This document shows, in pieces, positions 1 to 11,600 of a stretch of DNA of 64,000 nucleotides. Where the stretch lies: contig JAXGGA010001604.1 of the NCBI GenBank assembly GCA_038373865.1, forward strand, positions 62,001 through 126,000, read 5' to 3'. The notes under the pieces were generated by a model that searched no databases, was not told where the DNA came from, and saw nothing but the letters and a program-made list of their open reading frames with translations. The position numbers were made by a program, and so were the translations under genes. Every line of letters starts with the position of its first letter. The stretch's first letter is position 1. Origin of the DNA: Uloborus plumipes. Taxonomy: Eukaryota > Arthropoda > Arachnida > Araneae > Uloboridae.

Positions 1-420
1 TGTAAATACGGGAATGAAGTATCTTTGATAAGATCTTTCGACAAAAAAAAGTTTGATCAAGTCGGACTGTTCACTAAAAAGTTAGTATCGCGGGACAAGC
101 TGTTTGAACGGTTCAAAGTTGAACCAAAAATTGTTCAAATGGAAAAATCAAATATGGGAATGAGCTGTACTCGCTGATATCTTTCCAACAAAAAAAAAGT
201 TGTTCAAATCAGAATGTTAATTCAATCAAAAGTTATTAGGGGGGGGGGGATAGACAGACCGACAGACAGACCGACCGACACACAAATTCCCCATCTCAAT
301 ACCCTACTTTCCAATTTTTAATTTTTCGATATTTATTTTGCTTTTTCGTTTCTTTTTGACTTTTTTTGGACTTGGCGATATTTTCTGATGCATTAAGCCA
401 CTTTTAATGCTTTTTTCGGC
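1..420. repeat. Unclassified degenerate repeat
   Basis: Two diverged copies of a roughly 150-base unit can be seen: each has GGAATGA, then a TATCTTT-type stretch, a poly-A run and a GTT-rich tail, near 10-90 and 155-240. They are followed by poly-G (240-250) and a run of CAGAC/CCGAC units (251-285). CAGAC-rich tracts also occur in other repeats of this window. No coding potential was recognised. Confidence 0.35.
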
Positions 421-1091
421 TATCTTTTATATTTAACGGGAAAGTAGTTTAAAATGGGTTATCATAGCATCCTATCTGAAATAATAAAACTTCAGAAATG
501 TAATCTTATCTGGTAGTCCTTAAATTTGAATACAAAAACGTGATCCAAAATAGATTCATGGGAAAGAAAATAACATGTGTTTTTCGAGCCTTCCCATCAC
601 CTAAATGTTATCTTGTATAGCGTACGAAAAACGAACATTAGTTTTGAAAATCGCTTAAGGATTTTTTTTTTCACCGTAAAAGACCATTACGCTGGGATTG
701 TGAACATTATGGGCTCCGTATTTATTTGTTTAGAGAGATACTTTAAGGATAGCGTGAGATTTATGTTATATTTTTTAAAAATTTGGCGAACAAAATGGTT
801 ATTTAAGGCGAAAAATAATTTTAAATATTCATTGAAAAATATCTTGTTGCAAAAGTTGGTTAAATGTAAACTCTTAATTCTTTTCTAAATCATTTTTTTT
901 CTGTCACTTCTAAAAACGTTCTATTTAATGGTATAGAATGTCACTATATCAACGAATAGTTTTTGAGTTTTGGTTACATTTTATGCTCTATGACACTCGT
1001 AAAAAAAAAAAAAAAAAAAAAAACATGTCCAGGTCGATATAATGCAAAAATTTTGGGCCGCATGTTATTTATTTTACCAGCAATAAAAGCA
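421..1091. other. No recognisable gene
   Basis: AT-rich sequence with a poly-A run near 1000-1022. An open frame at 577-888 (103 codons, plus strand) has no recognisable domain, and I treat it as chance. Confidence 0.5.
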
Positions 1092-1434
1092 CACTGCAAA
1101 AAATAAACAGTTTTTACAATGTAATACTGGCAGTAGATGTTCCAGTTTAAAACTCTAAAAGCGCAGTAATAAACTGTAAAACTAAGTATTTTAGCACTGT
1201 AAAATTAGCAATTTTACAGTTTATTCCCATTAAATTAGCTGTATTATACTGTGAAAACAACTGTATAATACTGACAACAGAGGTTCCAGTTTGAAACCGT
1301 AAAAGCACAGAAATGAACTGTAAAACTAGCTATTTTAGTTTATCACTAAATTTTAACAATTTTACAGTTTATTACAGTAAAATTACTATAAAATTTGCTG
1401 TATTATGCTGTAGAAACATCTATATTTTGCAGTA
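1092..1434. mobile_element. CACTG-ended MITE, copy 1
   Basis: It begins CACTGCAAAAAATAAAC and ends in the near-inverse TTTTGCAGTA, the last base having drifted. The interior consists of palindromic ACAGTAATAAACTGT-type units and a block resembling GGTTCCAGTTT, both shared with all other copies in the window. No coding capacity. The superfamily is unassigned. Confidence 0.7.
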
Positions 1435-3165
1435 TAGCTTTTTAAACCGAAAGAAGTCGACAGTTTTTAACCGATTTCGAAGTTAAACCAATTTTATAGA
1501 ATTTGTAAATAATTACAAATATTTATTTTTCATATAATCTGATTAGTGCTTGAAATAGCGGTCCGGAAGTGAGTGTACATTCACTTAATTTTTACCATTG
1601 TGCTAATTTATGGTTGTTGTACATAATCATTTTGAAGTCCTTAGAAGCATAAACATCGTTAAAACTCTTTCCACGTATTCTATCGTAACACAGCCGAATG
1701 GGAGTGGTTCCTATTTTTCAAAAAAAAAAAAAAAAAGAAAAAGAAAAACAACGTGAAAGAGCACGGTAGAAAACAGGAGGTTTTTTTTTTCTCGATATTG
1801 ACTCATTTTCTTTCTAAAAAATGACGTTTATAGCTGTCTCATTTTCGCTGCTGACTTCACAAGTGTACAAAACGTAATTAAATGCGAATCGGTAAATACT
1901 TTTGAAATTGTGTCCATTTTAAATCCAGTGTTTTTCTAGCTGTGTTCAACATGATCGATTTTGTGCAGAATTTCCATTGGCTGTAATTGGAGGAAGTAAA
2001 AAAAAATCCTAAAAAAAAGAACTTTTGGGATATTTTAAGTCTATAAACTTTAATTTTTGTATTTTCTTCAAAAAAAAAAAAAAAAAAACGTGTGTTGGTC
2101 ATGTGACACTCTTAAAAGCTGCTTGCTTGACTTGAAACGGAATGGCTGAGTTGTTAAAAAATAATAAAACAAATACAAATACAATCGATACACATCTGGT
2201 TGTTAAAAAGACAATTCCAACAGTCACTATGGGAAAGAAGCAAATTCAGCCAGATATTTAAGTTTCAGTGCACGAGCGCAGAATAACATCGTTCTGAGAG
2301 AGATAAGATTATCTTAAAACTGAAATCTTGAATCACCGGCTCCAAAAAATATCTTATACTTTCCATTTCAGGAAAGGAGAGTTCCATGTATATTCGAAGG
2401 ATATGGGAAAAGAAAGAAAGAAAATGTCTTTCGGTCTGGTGCCACACGTCGCTATCAATAATTTTCCTTTGAATAAATGGCGAGGCCATTTTCCTTCTTT
2501 TTAAGGCATGTGACACGGGGACACCATTTTGGTAATAGAAGGAACGTTGCCGCCGGAACAGTATACCGAAACTATTTAGTGCATATAAAAATGCATTGGT
2601 AAAAATATGTTTTTGCAATAATTAGGATTTTAATAGATTAGATGAGGATTCGGTTTATTACAAAAACGTATTATTTAGATAAAAATTCGGTTTGCATTTT
2701 ATACGAATATTTCTTTTTTAGTCACAATAACTTCTTTTCTTTACGAAAAATTCCATAAGGATCAATAACCACAGAAAATTTATAAGGAAATTTGGGCCGG
2801 CTACCCTGGATAGTGGTCAGAGGAGTCAGACTGGAAGTCGGACTTTACACCAAATGATGGTACAGTTGGAAAAGTGAAGCAGCGCAAATCAAATTGCAAT
2901 TATGTGTGTTTAAAGTTTCATTGTTTAGTTTGTAACTGTGGAATTGCCTCGCATTGAAGTGGGATTTATTTTCTATGATTTTTTAGCATAAATGTTTCAG
3001 ATGTTATGCAACAAAACTCACCTGATCAATTCTTGCGAATTCTCCACGTAGAATTATTTTTATGATATGATATGTGAATGGGGGTGTTAGGGTAAAAATG
3101 TGATAAAAATCTTTTGTGCAACAGGAAGGTTAGCTTTTAACATATAAAATAAATGTTACGCTACC
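1435..3165. other. No recognisable gene
   Basis: AT-rich with several poly-A and poly-T runs (1720-1745, 1783-1793, 2070-2088). Minus-strand open frames at 1878-2102 and 2265-2618 have no domain I recognise and no supporting context. Confidence 0.45.
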
Positions 3166-3358
3166 AAAAACGTTTCTTACTCAATACGAATGCAAAGGGA
3201 ACTATAATATTGTTCTGTATTACGTGTGTTGTTTGAAAAACAAATACAGAGAAGCAAATATAAAAACGTTTCTTACTCAATACGAATGCAAAAGAACTAT
3301 AACATTGTTTTGTCTTACGTGTGTTTGAAAAACAAATAAAGAGAAGCAAATATAAAAA
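3166..3358. repeat. Two-copy tandem duplication, about 95 bp per unit
   Basis: The unit at about 3166-3260 (AAAACGTTTCTTACTCAATA, then ACGTGTGTT and AGAGAAGCAAATATA) is repeated at about 3263-3358 with a few substitutions and small indels. A 62-codon minus-strand frame arises only from this duplication. Confidence 0.7.
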
Positions 3359-3677
3359 CGTTTTCCCGAAAAATTCGGTAATTTGTTACCATGTTTCAAA
3401 CAAAAAAGAACATTCTTGAAAAGCCTTTTTAAGGAAAATGTATCTCGATAAAAGAATACTTATATATTGTTACTAAGGAAAAAATCGCTTTAGTTTCATA
3501 GAAGAGGTTTCAGTTAAAATAATAAAAAAAAAAAATGGAATTTTTTACTTATATACTTAAACAAGAAATGCATAAGAAATTTTATTACCATCAAATATTG
3601 TTATTTGTAATTTAAGAAACTTGTTTTGCAATTATTAAGATAATAGACATGAGCTTCAAAAGATACTTTTTAATGGT
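3359..3677. other. No recognisable feature
   Basis: AT-rich spacer with a poly-A run. Nothing supported. Confidence 0.5.
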
Positions 3678-4010
3678 TTAAAGATTCTGTATGAAATAAA
3701 AACATTGGATCTTAATCAGCGGAAAGTGTATTATAGCTGGGGAGCTAACTGTCAAAAAACCATGGAAAACTGCAAATCGAGATAACAAGATGCCACTCGT
3801 GTATGGATGCAAATCGTGATAAGAACAATGTGCTGGAAAATCGTCATTGAAAGCCGTTTGCATCTTCCGAATGATTTCGACTCGACTGTTGCCAGTTTGG
3901 AACAAAATGTGATTCAGTAGCGCTGCTCCAATTGTTTCGTCATTTTCCTTGAAAAAAAAAGTAAAAAATGACAAGAGCACAGCGCACCACTTTAGTCAAA
4001 TTCAGTTTGC
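3678..4010 (-). pseudogene. Mariner-related transposon fragment, inverted relative to the 6.1 kb copy
   Basis: The minus-strand reading around 3840-3960 gives KENDETIGAALLNHILFQT and then a KMQTAFNDDFPAH-like stretch. Both closely match the plus-strand reading at 6285-6400. The segment with GTGGCATCTT and GATTTGCAGTTTTCC (3765-3800) also recurs at 7040-7085. This copy lacks the part corresponding to about 6430-7030, which holds the transposase C-terminus in the other copy. The shared repeat is seen directly. The mariner assignment rests on the 6.1 kb copy. Confidence 0.45.
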
Positions 4011-4996
4011 CAGAAACAGACATTGATAACGGGAAAAAATTCGCTCATGTGCAGAAAGGTGAAAGTCCAGAATATACAAGAGCAACTTGATTCATGTTCA
4101 TCAGTTTTGCCTGAAAATTAGCATTATTGCGAAATTCAAGTCACAAAGAAGAGATCTTCTCTCTACAAGGTACCCTAGTTATAAAAGTTACAGGTATAAT
4201 TAAAATTTTATAAGTTGCAACGACATCAGGTGTAGATGTTAAAGGAAATAGCACTTCGCTCACTGATGTTATTTGTCGTTGCTATGGGGAAGCAGATTAT
4301 AAATGATTTTGCATCTTCAAGACATGGTGAAGAACGGCTTCAAGAATATTGTCAATCAAAATCACACTGTTGATAGCAATGTGTTAGATTTTACAATCGC
4401 TTACTTCTTTACTTCGTCAACATTAAGTTTGGATAAACTTTGGATTTCTTTAGAAGCAGGAAAGAAATATATCCATTTCAGATCACCTATTCGGAAAGAA
4501 AAGTCTCTAGCTTTACCAGAATTCCATGCCTTTCCAGTCTGTGACAGCAATGCTAACTTCATTGAGAAGTCCATAAAATCAACTTGGAAGGTATAGATGC
4601 TGTTAGAAGAAGTTCATTCAGTTCATTTATCTCACAACCTTAAAGTTCATTACTGAAGTTTTTTTTTTTTTTGTTGTTGCAAGGCAAGAGTTGTTTATAA
4701 CCAAAAATTGGCCACTTGAAAGTTGACCGCTGAATAAGGGTGCCTTACAGCAACAGGTATTAGATTATGTAACACTTTCCAGTCTAAGCACTTTTGGGGA
4801 CTAAGTAACAAACACATACATGCACCATCTCCAAGAGAATGGCGATGGCGGTTTTATGATGAAACTAGGCAGATGAAATGTTCGGAGTTTTTGGAAATTT
4901 CTGATTTATGAATTGCGCTATTAAAATGCACGTGAAAAATTTGCAAAAACGAGTGTAGTTGCAAAAGGTTTATCTTGCACACTATCATGCAAATAT
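4011..4996. other. No recognisable gene
   Basis: It contains an open frame at 4303-4596 (97 codons, plus strand) whose product I do not recognise. There is no domain, membrane segment or partner gene, so I do not call it a gene. A poly-T tract lies at 4660-4672. Confidence 0.4.
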
Positions 4997-5932
4997 GGGC
5001 GATTCTCTGTAAACTCGTCATTTTTCACACGAAATCTGTCCGGGCATGTTTTTTTGAAATGTTCGTATAATTATAATACTATTGCTCAGAAAATGAATCT
5101 ATTACTTTGGTTTGAAAGAGGGCCAAATGAAGATTATGTTTTTCTGATAAATCATGATAGGGGGGTAAATCCCCTACCTAGTATAACGAGGCAGGGTACT
5201 GTGCCAGGTGACTGTGTTTTTGCTCTTTGTTACGTAATATCTGCAAAACTATTGGAACATAATTACTTACGAGACTACCTATAAATTCAGGTACAAATCG
5301 TGGACATAATAACTAATATGTTTCATAATTAAACTAATTGACATTAATAAAATCACTTCCCAGAGGACTGTTTTTGCAACGACCCTGATGCATACTTTCA
5401 TCACAAATGTGGCTCTCAAACCAAACAAGGTATCGTTTCAACACCGTTCTCAGCAGTTTCAGCAAATTCACCCTGACTGCTTTAAACTTCAGGACAAAAA
5501 ACATTTGCAAGAGTAACAGATTATTTCTATTGAAACCTCGAACTTGTGGCAGGGGACTTTGAAAAATCTCCGGACAGAATTTACATGACAATTTTAAGTT
5601 TTAGAAATACGTAATTAGACCTTATTTCATAAAAAAGATATAGTTTCATTATTCTATTTTTAGATATTAATTGCCAAATTTATGTAGTGTTGATAGGTTT
5701 TTTGAAATATTGCCTTGAAGTGCTAAACTATTGGATTGGGACAGCCAGGGAACTGTTTTTGGTGCTTAGATAATTTATAGAAAAAAGATTAAATAGTTGC
5801 CTTTCCAAATACAATTCGGCCACAAAGTATTAATGCTTTACTTGTATTAAGAGTAATAATTACTTTATTACACTTATTATTTTTGAAATACTCGGTCCGG
5901 ACAGCGAATTACCAGTTTACAGAGAATCGCCC
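4997..5932. mobile_element. Non-autonomous DNA transposon with GGGCGATTCTCTGTAAACT terminal inverted repeats
   Basis: The left end reads GGGCGATTCTCTGTAAACT and the right end carries its inverse (AGTTTACAGAGAATCGCCC allowing one extra base). Both are followed inward by a related CCGGACA/TGTCCGG block, so the inverted repeats extend about 45 bases with divergence. The interior (936 bp in all) holds two small open frames (5054-5284 plus, 5334-5591 minus) that I do not recognise. No clear target-site duplication is visible (flanks end AAATAT and begin ACACAC). The ends resemble those of the element at 22167-23291. Confidence 0.55.
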
Positions 5933-6080
5933 ACACACAAACGAATGCGAACGATGAAGTAGTGTTCTACTTACGACGCTATATTTACTATACAATGCAT
6001 ATTAATAACATTGTTTATGTGTTGGCGCAATCAGATATTTTTTCTTCTTTCTAACTGGTGCTATGAATAGTATTTACATA

Positions 6081-6760
6081 CAAGGGCTGTTAGAAAAGTA
6101 TACAACTATTTTTAACCCTTGAAAACTTGATGGATACGAATAAAGTGCATGTGCATGTACTGATCTTGAAACTTTTGAGTACGTAAGTGATTAAATTACC
6201 ATCTGTCTGTAACTTCAATCACTGTCAAATAGCATTTGACTGGTTCAATTAGTTATGCTCTTGTCTTTTTTTTTCTTTTCAAAGAAAATGACGAAACAAC
6301 TGGAGCAGAGCTACTGAATCACATTTTGTTAGAAACTGGCGAAAGTCAAATCAAAATCATTCCGAAGATGCAAATGGCTTTCAATGACGATTTTCCAGCA
6401 CATTTTTCGCACATTGTTCAGAAATCTTTTGGCGAAAAACCAGATTCTTGTAATTTGACAAGCTTCTTACTCTCCTGATATGGCCCTTTGCGACTTCTGG
6501 CTGTTTCCAAACTCAAGAGACGATTGAAAAGAGCAACATTTCAAACAAGAGAGAAACATTTCGCTGTAACGGCAGTCGAGTCACGCTTTATTCCGAAACG
6601 GGCCTTCTCGGAATGCTTCTATTCTAACAATAGCAGCACCGCTGGGAGATGTGTGTGGAGTTCTTAGGAGACTAATTTGAGCATGGTTAGGTCACCACCG
6701 CTCCAGGTTTCCCAGTTTATCTTCTTTGGTCACAATTTGGCTACCTTTCTAAAAGGTTTT
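6081..6760 (+). pseudogene. Mariner-like transposase relic
   Basis: After a TA at 6079-6080 the sequence starts CAAGGGCTGTTAGAAAAGTA, which resembles known mariner terminal inverted repeats. Near 6468-6530 one frame reads SPDMALCDFWLFPN, the usual mariner context of the third catalytic Asp (SPDLAPCDFWLFP in the family). A second frame then gives FQTREKHFAV and IPKRAFSECF, matching the mariner C-terminus. The frame changes and stops show the gene is dead. No right terminal repeat was found, so the right limit is approximate. The 3678-4010 fragment is a relative in opposite orientation. Mariner transposases are DD34D cut-and-paste enzymes that act at TA sites. Confidence 0.55.
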
Positions 6761-7716
6761 GGATACTGTTTGTAGTTTTCTCGTAAACAATATAATTCTT
6801 AAAAATAAATAAAAAATAAACATCAAAATGAACATTTAGCTTTTTTTCAACATTTTAAATGAAATCGTTGAACTGAAAAACATATAATTTGATATGAAGA
6901 CCTCTTTTGTGTGAGTTAAATTGCAAAAGCAGTAGCATAGGCAGCCGTTTCGAAAAACGCCGCCATCTTGAATTAAAACAGTTTTTGAAATTGCCTCTGG
7001 GTCTTAACCTCAATGTATAGCCCTAAACAACATTCTACCAAGTGGCATCTTCTCATCACGATTTGCAGTTTTCCAACAGTTAGCTCCCGGGCTATTACTT
7101 AATCTTTTGGCGTTACGAACGATCTCACTTTAAAGAAACACAAATAATTTTCTGAAAGAACTATAAAAACATATATTAAAAAAACTAAATAAAACAATTA
7201 AGAAATTTATTATTGCACTTATTTCAGTATATAGGGTATACAGACCAGTGAATGAGTACTTAAGCGAAATTTCGTTTTCAAAAATTAATAGCATCGTTAA
7301 AAATTGTAGCATTTGTTACATGATAGTAAAAACACTTTAGCTGATATATGTAATTATTTTAAAAAATATTGCGCTAATTTTTAGGATTCGGGATCAGGTT
7401 TTTTGGAGGGTTGAAAGGAGAAAAAGGGGCCTTGACCCAGTGAATGAACACCCCAAACGAAACACAAACGCAGCATTTTTAAGCCATTTTCTTTTTAGAA
7501 ATGTGTAGAATGACGTATCTACTGTTAATTCATCTAGGAAAAATGGTTTGAAAACTTAATTTTTAAAGAAAATTACGAGGTGTTCATTCACTGGAAGTGT
7601 TCATTCACTCGTCTGTATACCCAACTTATTTTAAAAAGTAAAACGTTTTGAGTTCCAGAAAACGAACGGCTGTATTGTTCATTAACATTTGGTCTGACTT
7701 TGAAAAATTAATGTTT
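6761..7716. other. No recognisable gene
   Basis: 7035-7100 repeats part of the 3.7 kb mariner-related fragment (GTGGCATCTT, GATTTGCAGTTTTCC, GTTAGCTCCC). The rest is AT-rich with no supported feature. Confidence 0.4.
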
Positions 7717-7904
7717 TCTCTACTAATAATAAAGCTGAAGGTGGATCTGCCTGTCCTTCTTTCCTTTCTTCCTTCTGTCTGTCTGTCTGTTACGCGCGTA
7801 GCGCCAAAACCGCTCGGTCGATTTTCATGCCACTTGGCACAAAATTAGTTGTAGCATGTATGTGGGAAATCAACTTTTCATGCTGTTGCTATGGTTACGT
7901 GTTC

Positions 7905-7908
7905 ATAC
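7905..7908. repeat. 4-bp target-site duplication of the Gypsy element, left copy
   Basis: ATAC precedes the 5' LTR and recurs at 14230-14233 after the 3' LTR. The paralogous Helitron at 40510-40513 has a single copy (GTAT on the plus strand) with both flanks joined, which confirms the boundaries. Confidence 0.85.
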
Positions 7909-8211
7909 TGTTACAAATCTTGTAAATAGTTGTTGTTTTTCCTGCCTTGCATCATTTTCATTAGTTTTGGTTTTATCTGACGTCATGTTGCAAAAGTATC
8001 TGAAGATATCACTTTTATCACTTGTATACCGGCCCCGTAACACTTTGTAGTTTTTACACTTGCCCTAACTTTAATAAGCGTGAAGAAATTTTCGCTCGGA
8101 GTGGTGTTTTTCTTTTTATTTCTAGCGTTTTCTTGAATGAATTGTTTAAAGTTATGAATGATTTGGAATATTCCAGATATTACTAGAAAGTTGTCGGGAA
8201 TTCTTTCCGTG

Positions 8212-8243
8212 TATAAATAGCTGGCCTTGAACACAAGTCAGTC
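8212..8243 (+). promoter_or_regulatory. LTR core promoter: TATA box and initiator
   Basis: TATAAATAG at 8212-8220 is followed by TCAGTC at 8238-8243, an arthropod-type initiator about 28 bases downstream. Transcription probably starts near 8240, which would set the U3/R border. The 3' LTR has the same pair at 13913-13944. Confidence 0.6.
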
Positions 8244-8453
8244 AGTTCTTTTCAGATGTTGATTTCTGAGAGTGCTCGTTTTTATTCGCTTTGGGCGAAT
8301 GTTGTTTTTACTTTTGTAATTTCTTAATTACTGTTCACGTTAGATACGTGGTGCTGATTTACTGTTGAGAGTACAGTGTACTGTTGGCTGCCTAATTGCT
8401 GGATGTTTAGCAATTGTTTCCTGCTCTTATTGTAAATAGTGTAAATACTTGTA

Positions 8454-8459
8454 AATAAA
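8454..8459 (+). terminator. LTR polyadenylation signal
   Basis: AATAAA lies downstream of the inferred start in the 5' LTR. The functional copy for the transcript end would be at 14155-14160 in the 3' LTR. Confidence 0.5.
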
Positions 8460-8532
8460 TTTATAGTTACTTCCTCAAGATTGGAATGCTCATTTAAAGA
8501 AAGTTGAAGGTGCTACGGACTCGTTACAATTT

Positions 8533-8550
8533 TGGCGCCCAACGTGGGGC
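8533..8550 (+). promoter_or_regulatory. Primer binding site, tRNA-Lys type
   Basis: TGGCGCCCAACGTGGGGC lies four bases after the 5' LTR. It is complementary to the 3' end of eukaryotic tRNA-Lys(CUU) as I know it (ending CCCCACGTTGGGCGCCA). It would prime minus-strand DNA synthesis. Confidence 0.85.
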
Positions 8551-8625
8551 ATCTTCAAGGACTTTCTTGGAATTACCTGTGAATTCGGACTTTTCTTCCT
8601 AAGGACTTTTTGACTTCGGAATTTT
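8551..8625 (+). other. Gypsy untranslated leader
   Basis: A short stretch between the primer binding site and the first in-frame ATG of gag-pol. No upstream ATG frame of note. Confidence 0.6.
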
Positions 8626-11600
8626 ATGGTGATTACTCGAGCAATGGAGGAACAACTGCAAAAACTCCTTGATGCGATCAACGCTGTTAAAAGTGACATG
8701 ACTGCGAATCAAGAACAATTAAAAAATGACATGGCTGCGAATCAAGAACAATTAAAAAATGACATGGCTGCGAATCAAGAACAATTAAAAAATGACATGG
8801 CTGCGAATCAAGAACAATTAAAAAATGATCTGGCAACAAATCAAGAACAATTAAAGAGTGATTTAACCGCGAGCATAACTTCAAGTCAAGAAGAAATTAA
8901 GAGCGATCTAACGTCAATGAAAAGTTTGGTGGAAACTAAATTTACCAACATAGAAAATAAAGTGGAGGTTCTAGAAGAAAAAGTTGACAGCGTTGAGAAC
9001 CGAATCACCACAGTAGAAAACCATATGGAAAAGAAAATTAAAGAAATTGAATCAAAGTTATCAGCATCCTCCAACAACTCAAGTGACTGTGTAGCTGCAG
9101 CTGGAACTTCTCGTCCATCCATCAAACTGGCCACGTTTGACGGGAAGACCTCGTGGAATATTTACAAGAAGCAGTTCCTCATCGTTGCAGAAGCAAACTC
9201 CTGGGACTCTTCCACGAAAGCCTGTCACCTTGCAGCCTCGCTGAGAGGGGATGCAGCTGATATACTACAGACCTTTCCAGAGGACAAGCACCGTGACTTC
9301 GAAGCCTTATCATCGGCCTTGGAGCTTCGCTTTGGCGAAGTATGCCAAAAAGAAATAAGCCAACTCCAGCTGAAATCCCGACTCCAGAGGGCTGGAGAGA
9401 CTTTGCAAGTTTTTGCAGCAGACGTTGAGAAGCTTTCCCATCTCGCCTTCTCGGACTGTCCTTCGGGTGTTCGCGATAACCTGGCCCTGAACTACTTCAT
9501 AGACGGAGTGCGAAATCTAGAAATTCAGACGGCTCTCCGGATGGCGGACATCAAAGATCTTAAATCCGGTCTGGTCTACGCAATGAAGTTCGAGGCTGCA
9601 CAGCAAATGTCCCGCAAGGATCGCCATTCGACCAGGGGCGTGGAAGTGAGCGCCCAGGATTCGATCTCAACTCGTCTCTCGGAAATTGAGCGACAAATCA
9701 AAGAGATGTCGGGGACCCTGAAGAAGACTCGCAAAGACCAAAGTGGACAAACACTGAAGTGCTGGAAATGTGGCGGTGAGGGCCACGTACGAAGGAATTG
9801 CGAAGCTCGCCAAGAAAAGAAGACGTCTCCCAAAGTTTTCCAGATTTCCCCAAGAAGTGGCGGCTGCAACGGACTCTTCATTTACGCTTATGTGAATGGG
9901 TTTCCCTGCGAAATGATCGTGGACACAGGAGCCAACGTTACCATTATTAAGACTGATGTGGCTCATCAATTTGGACTCAAGATCTTATGGACGCCGCCCT
10001 GCGTTACTCTCCAAACTGTGACAGGTGACAAAATCGAGATTGAAGGAAAAGTGAACTTAGAAATAATGTTCGGGAGTGCCACTTACCATCACACGGCATT
10101 CGTCGCTGACATTACAGATCCCTTCATTCTCGGACTGGACTTTTTGAGAAAATTTGATTTTTCTATCGACTTTAAAAATAATGAGCTGCACTCGATAAGG
10201 GAAGACATAGCAATTTTCAATGCTGAAAATAACTTAAAATCCGCTCATCAAATAATAGCCCAAACAGATTTAGTGATTCCCCCAAGATCAGAAATACTAA
10301 TACCTGGCTCCATCAAGGAAAACAACAGCTTTAAATTCGGCCTAATTGAATATCCTAACCAGAGTAATAGCCTCAAAGGAGTACTAGTGGCATCTACGCT
10401 TGTGGACCTTTCAAGGAATGCAGTTCCTGTGAGAGTCGCCAATGTAAGTGAAAGACCGAGGAATATCAAGAAAGGAGAAGTGTTGGCAACTTGTACTCCC
10501 GTAAACTGCATCATCAGAAGAATTGATTCCTTCGAGACTGTGTCTTCCGAGTCCTTGACTTCGAAATTAATTGGGAGTGCACCATTATCGACGGATCAAA
10601 GATACGCTGCGGAAAAATTGGTGGACAACTTCAAGCAGGTGTTTTCATCTACACCCGAAGATGTTGGTCGCACGAGTTTAGCGCAGCATAGGATCGACAC
10701 TAGAGATCATCCCCCTATCAAGCAGCATCCAAGACGACTACCGTTTCCCAAGAAGGAAGAGGTTCAGATCCTCTTGAAAGAGATGCAGGAGAATGACGTC
10801 ATCGAACCCTCATCCAGTCCTTGGGCATCCCCTATCGTCTTGGTCCGAAAGAAAGACGGCTCCACCAGATTTTGTGTTGATTACCGACGCCTGAATGACA
10901 TCACCAAGAAAGATAGTTACCCTCTTCCACGGATCGATGACACTCTGGACACCCTTTCCGGACACAAGTGGTTTTCGACCCTGGATTTAAAGAGCGGCTA
11001 CTGGCAGGTGGAGATACACCCCGACGACCGAGAGAAGACGGCGTTTACAACCGGACAAGGCTTGTGGCAGTTTAAAGTGATGCCGTTCGGCCTCTGCAAT
11101 GCACCAGCCACGTTCGAGCGTCTTATGGAGTCAGTGTTACGAGGACTTTCTTATGAATCCTGTCTTGTCTACTTGGACGACATCATCATCATAGGACGCA
11201 GTTTTGAGGAACATTTGGCTAATCTTAGGAAGGTGCTGCAGAAGCTTAAGGAAGCCAACCTGAAGTTAAGCCCGTCCAAGTGTAATCTGTTCCGCCGTGA
11301 GGTGAACTACCTTGGTCACATTATCTCTTCAGAGGGTGTACGAACAGATCCAGATAAGGTATCGGCGGTCAAGAATTGGAGCCGCCCCGAAAATGTCCAT
11401 CAGCTGCGAAGTTTCCTGGGGCTCTGCACGTACTACAGGAAGTTTGTGAAGGGTTTTTCCAACATTGCACGACCTTTGCATAAGCTGACGGAGAGCAAAC
11501 AAAAATTTGAATGGTCCAAAGAATGCGAGGATGCATTTCTACAGCTGAAGGAGGCTTTGACATCAACGCCTATTCTCTCTTATCCTCAGCCTGAAAAACC

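Larger units (their letters stand above)
7909..8528 (+). repeat. 5' LTR
   Basis: It begins TGTTACAAAT and ends CGTTACA (TG...CA). It matches 13610-14229 at a constant offset of 5701 bases, and I saw no mismatch on reading. It contains a TATA box, an initiator-like motif and an AATAAA signal. Confidence 0.93.

Noticed and set aside
2265..2618. 117-codon minus-strand frame
   Set aside because: No recognisable domain, no neighbours in support. Length is possible by chance in AT-rich DNA.
4303..4596. 97-codon plus-strand frame, possibly an exon
   Set aside because: The composition looks protein-like, but I see no splice context, domain or repeat match strong enough to call it.
7983..8234. 83-codon minus-strand frame, present twice (also at 13684-13935)
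   Set aside because: Duplicate because it lies in both LTRs. It runs against the element and has no known counterpart.
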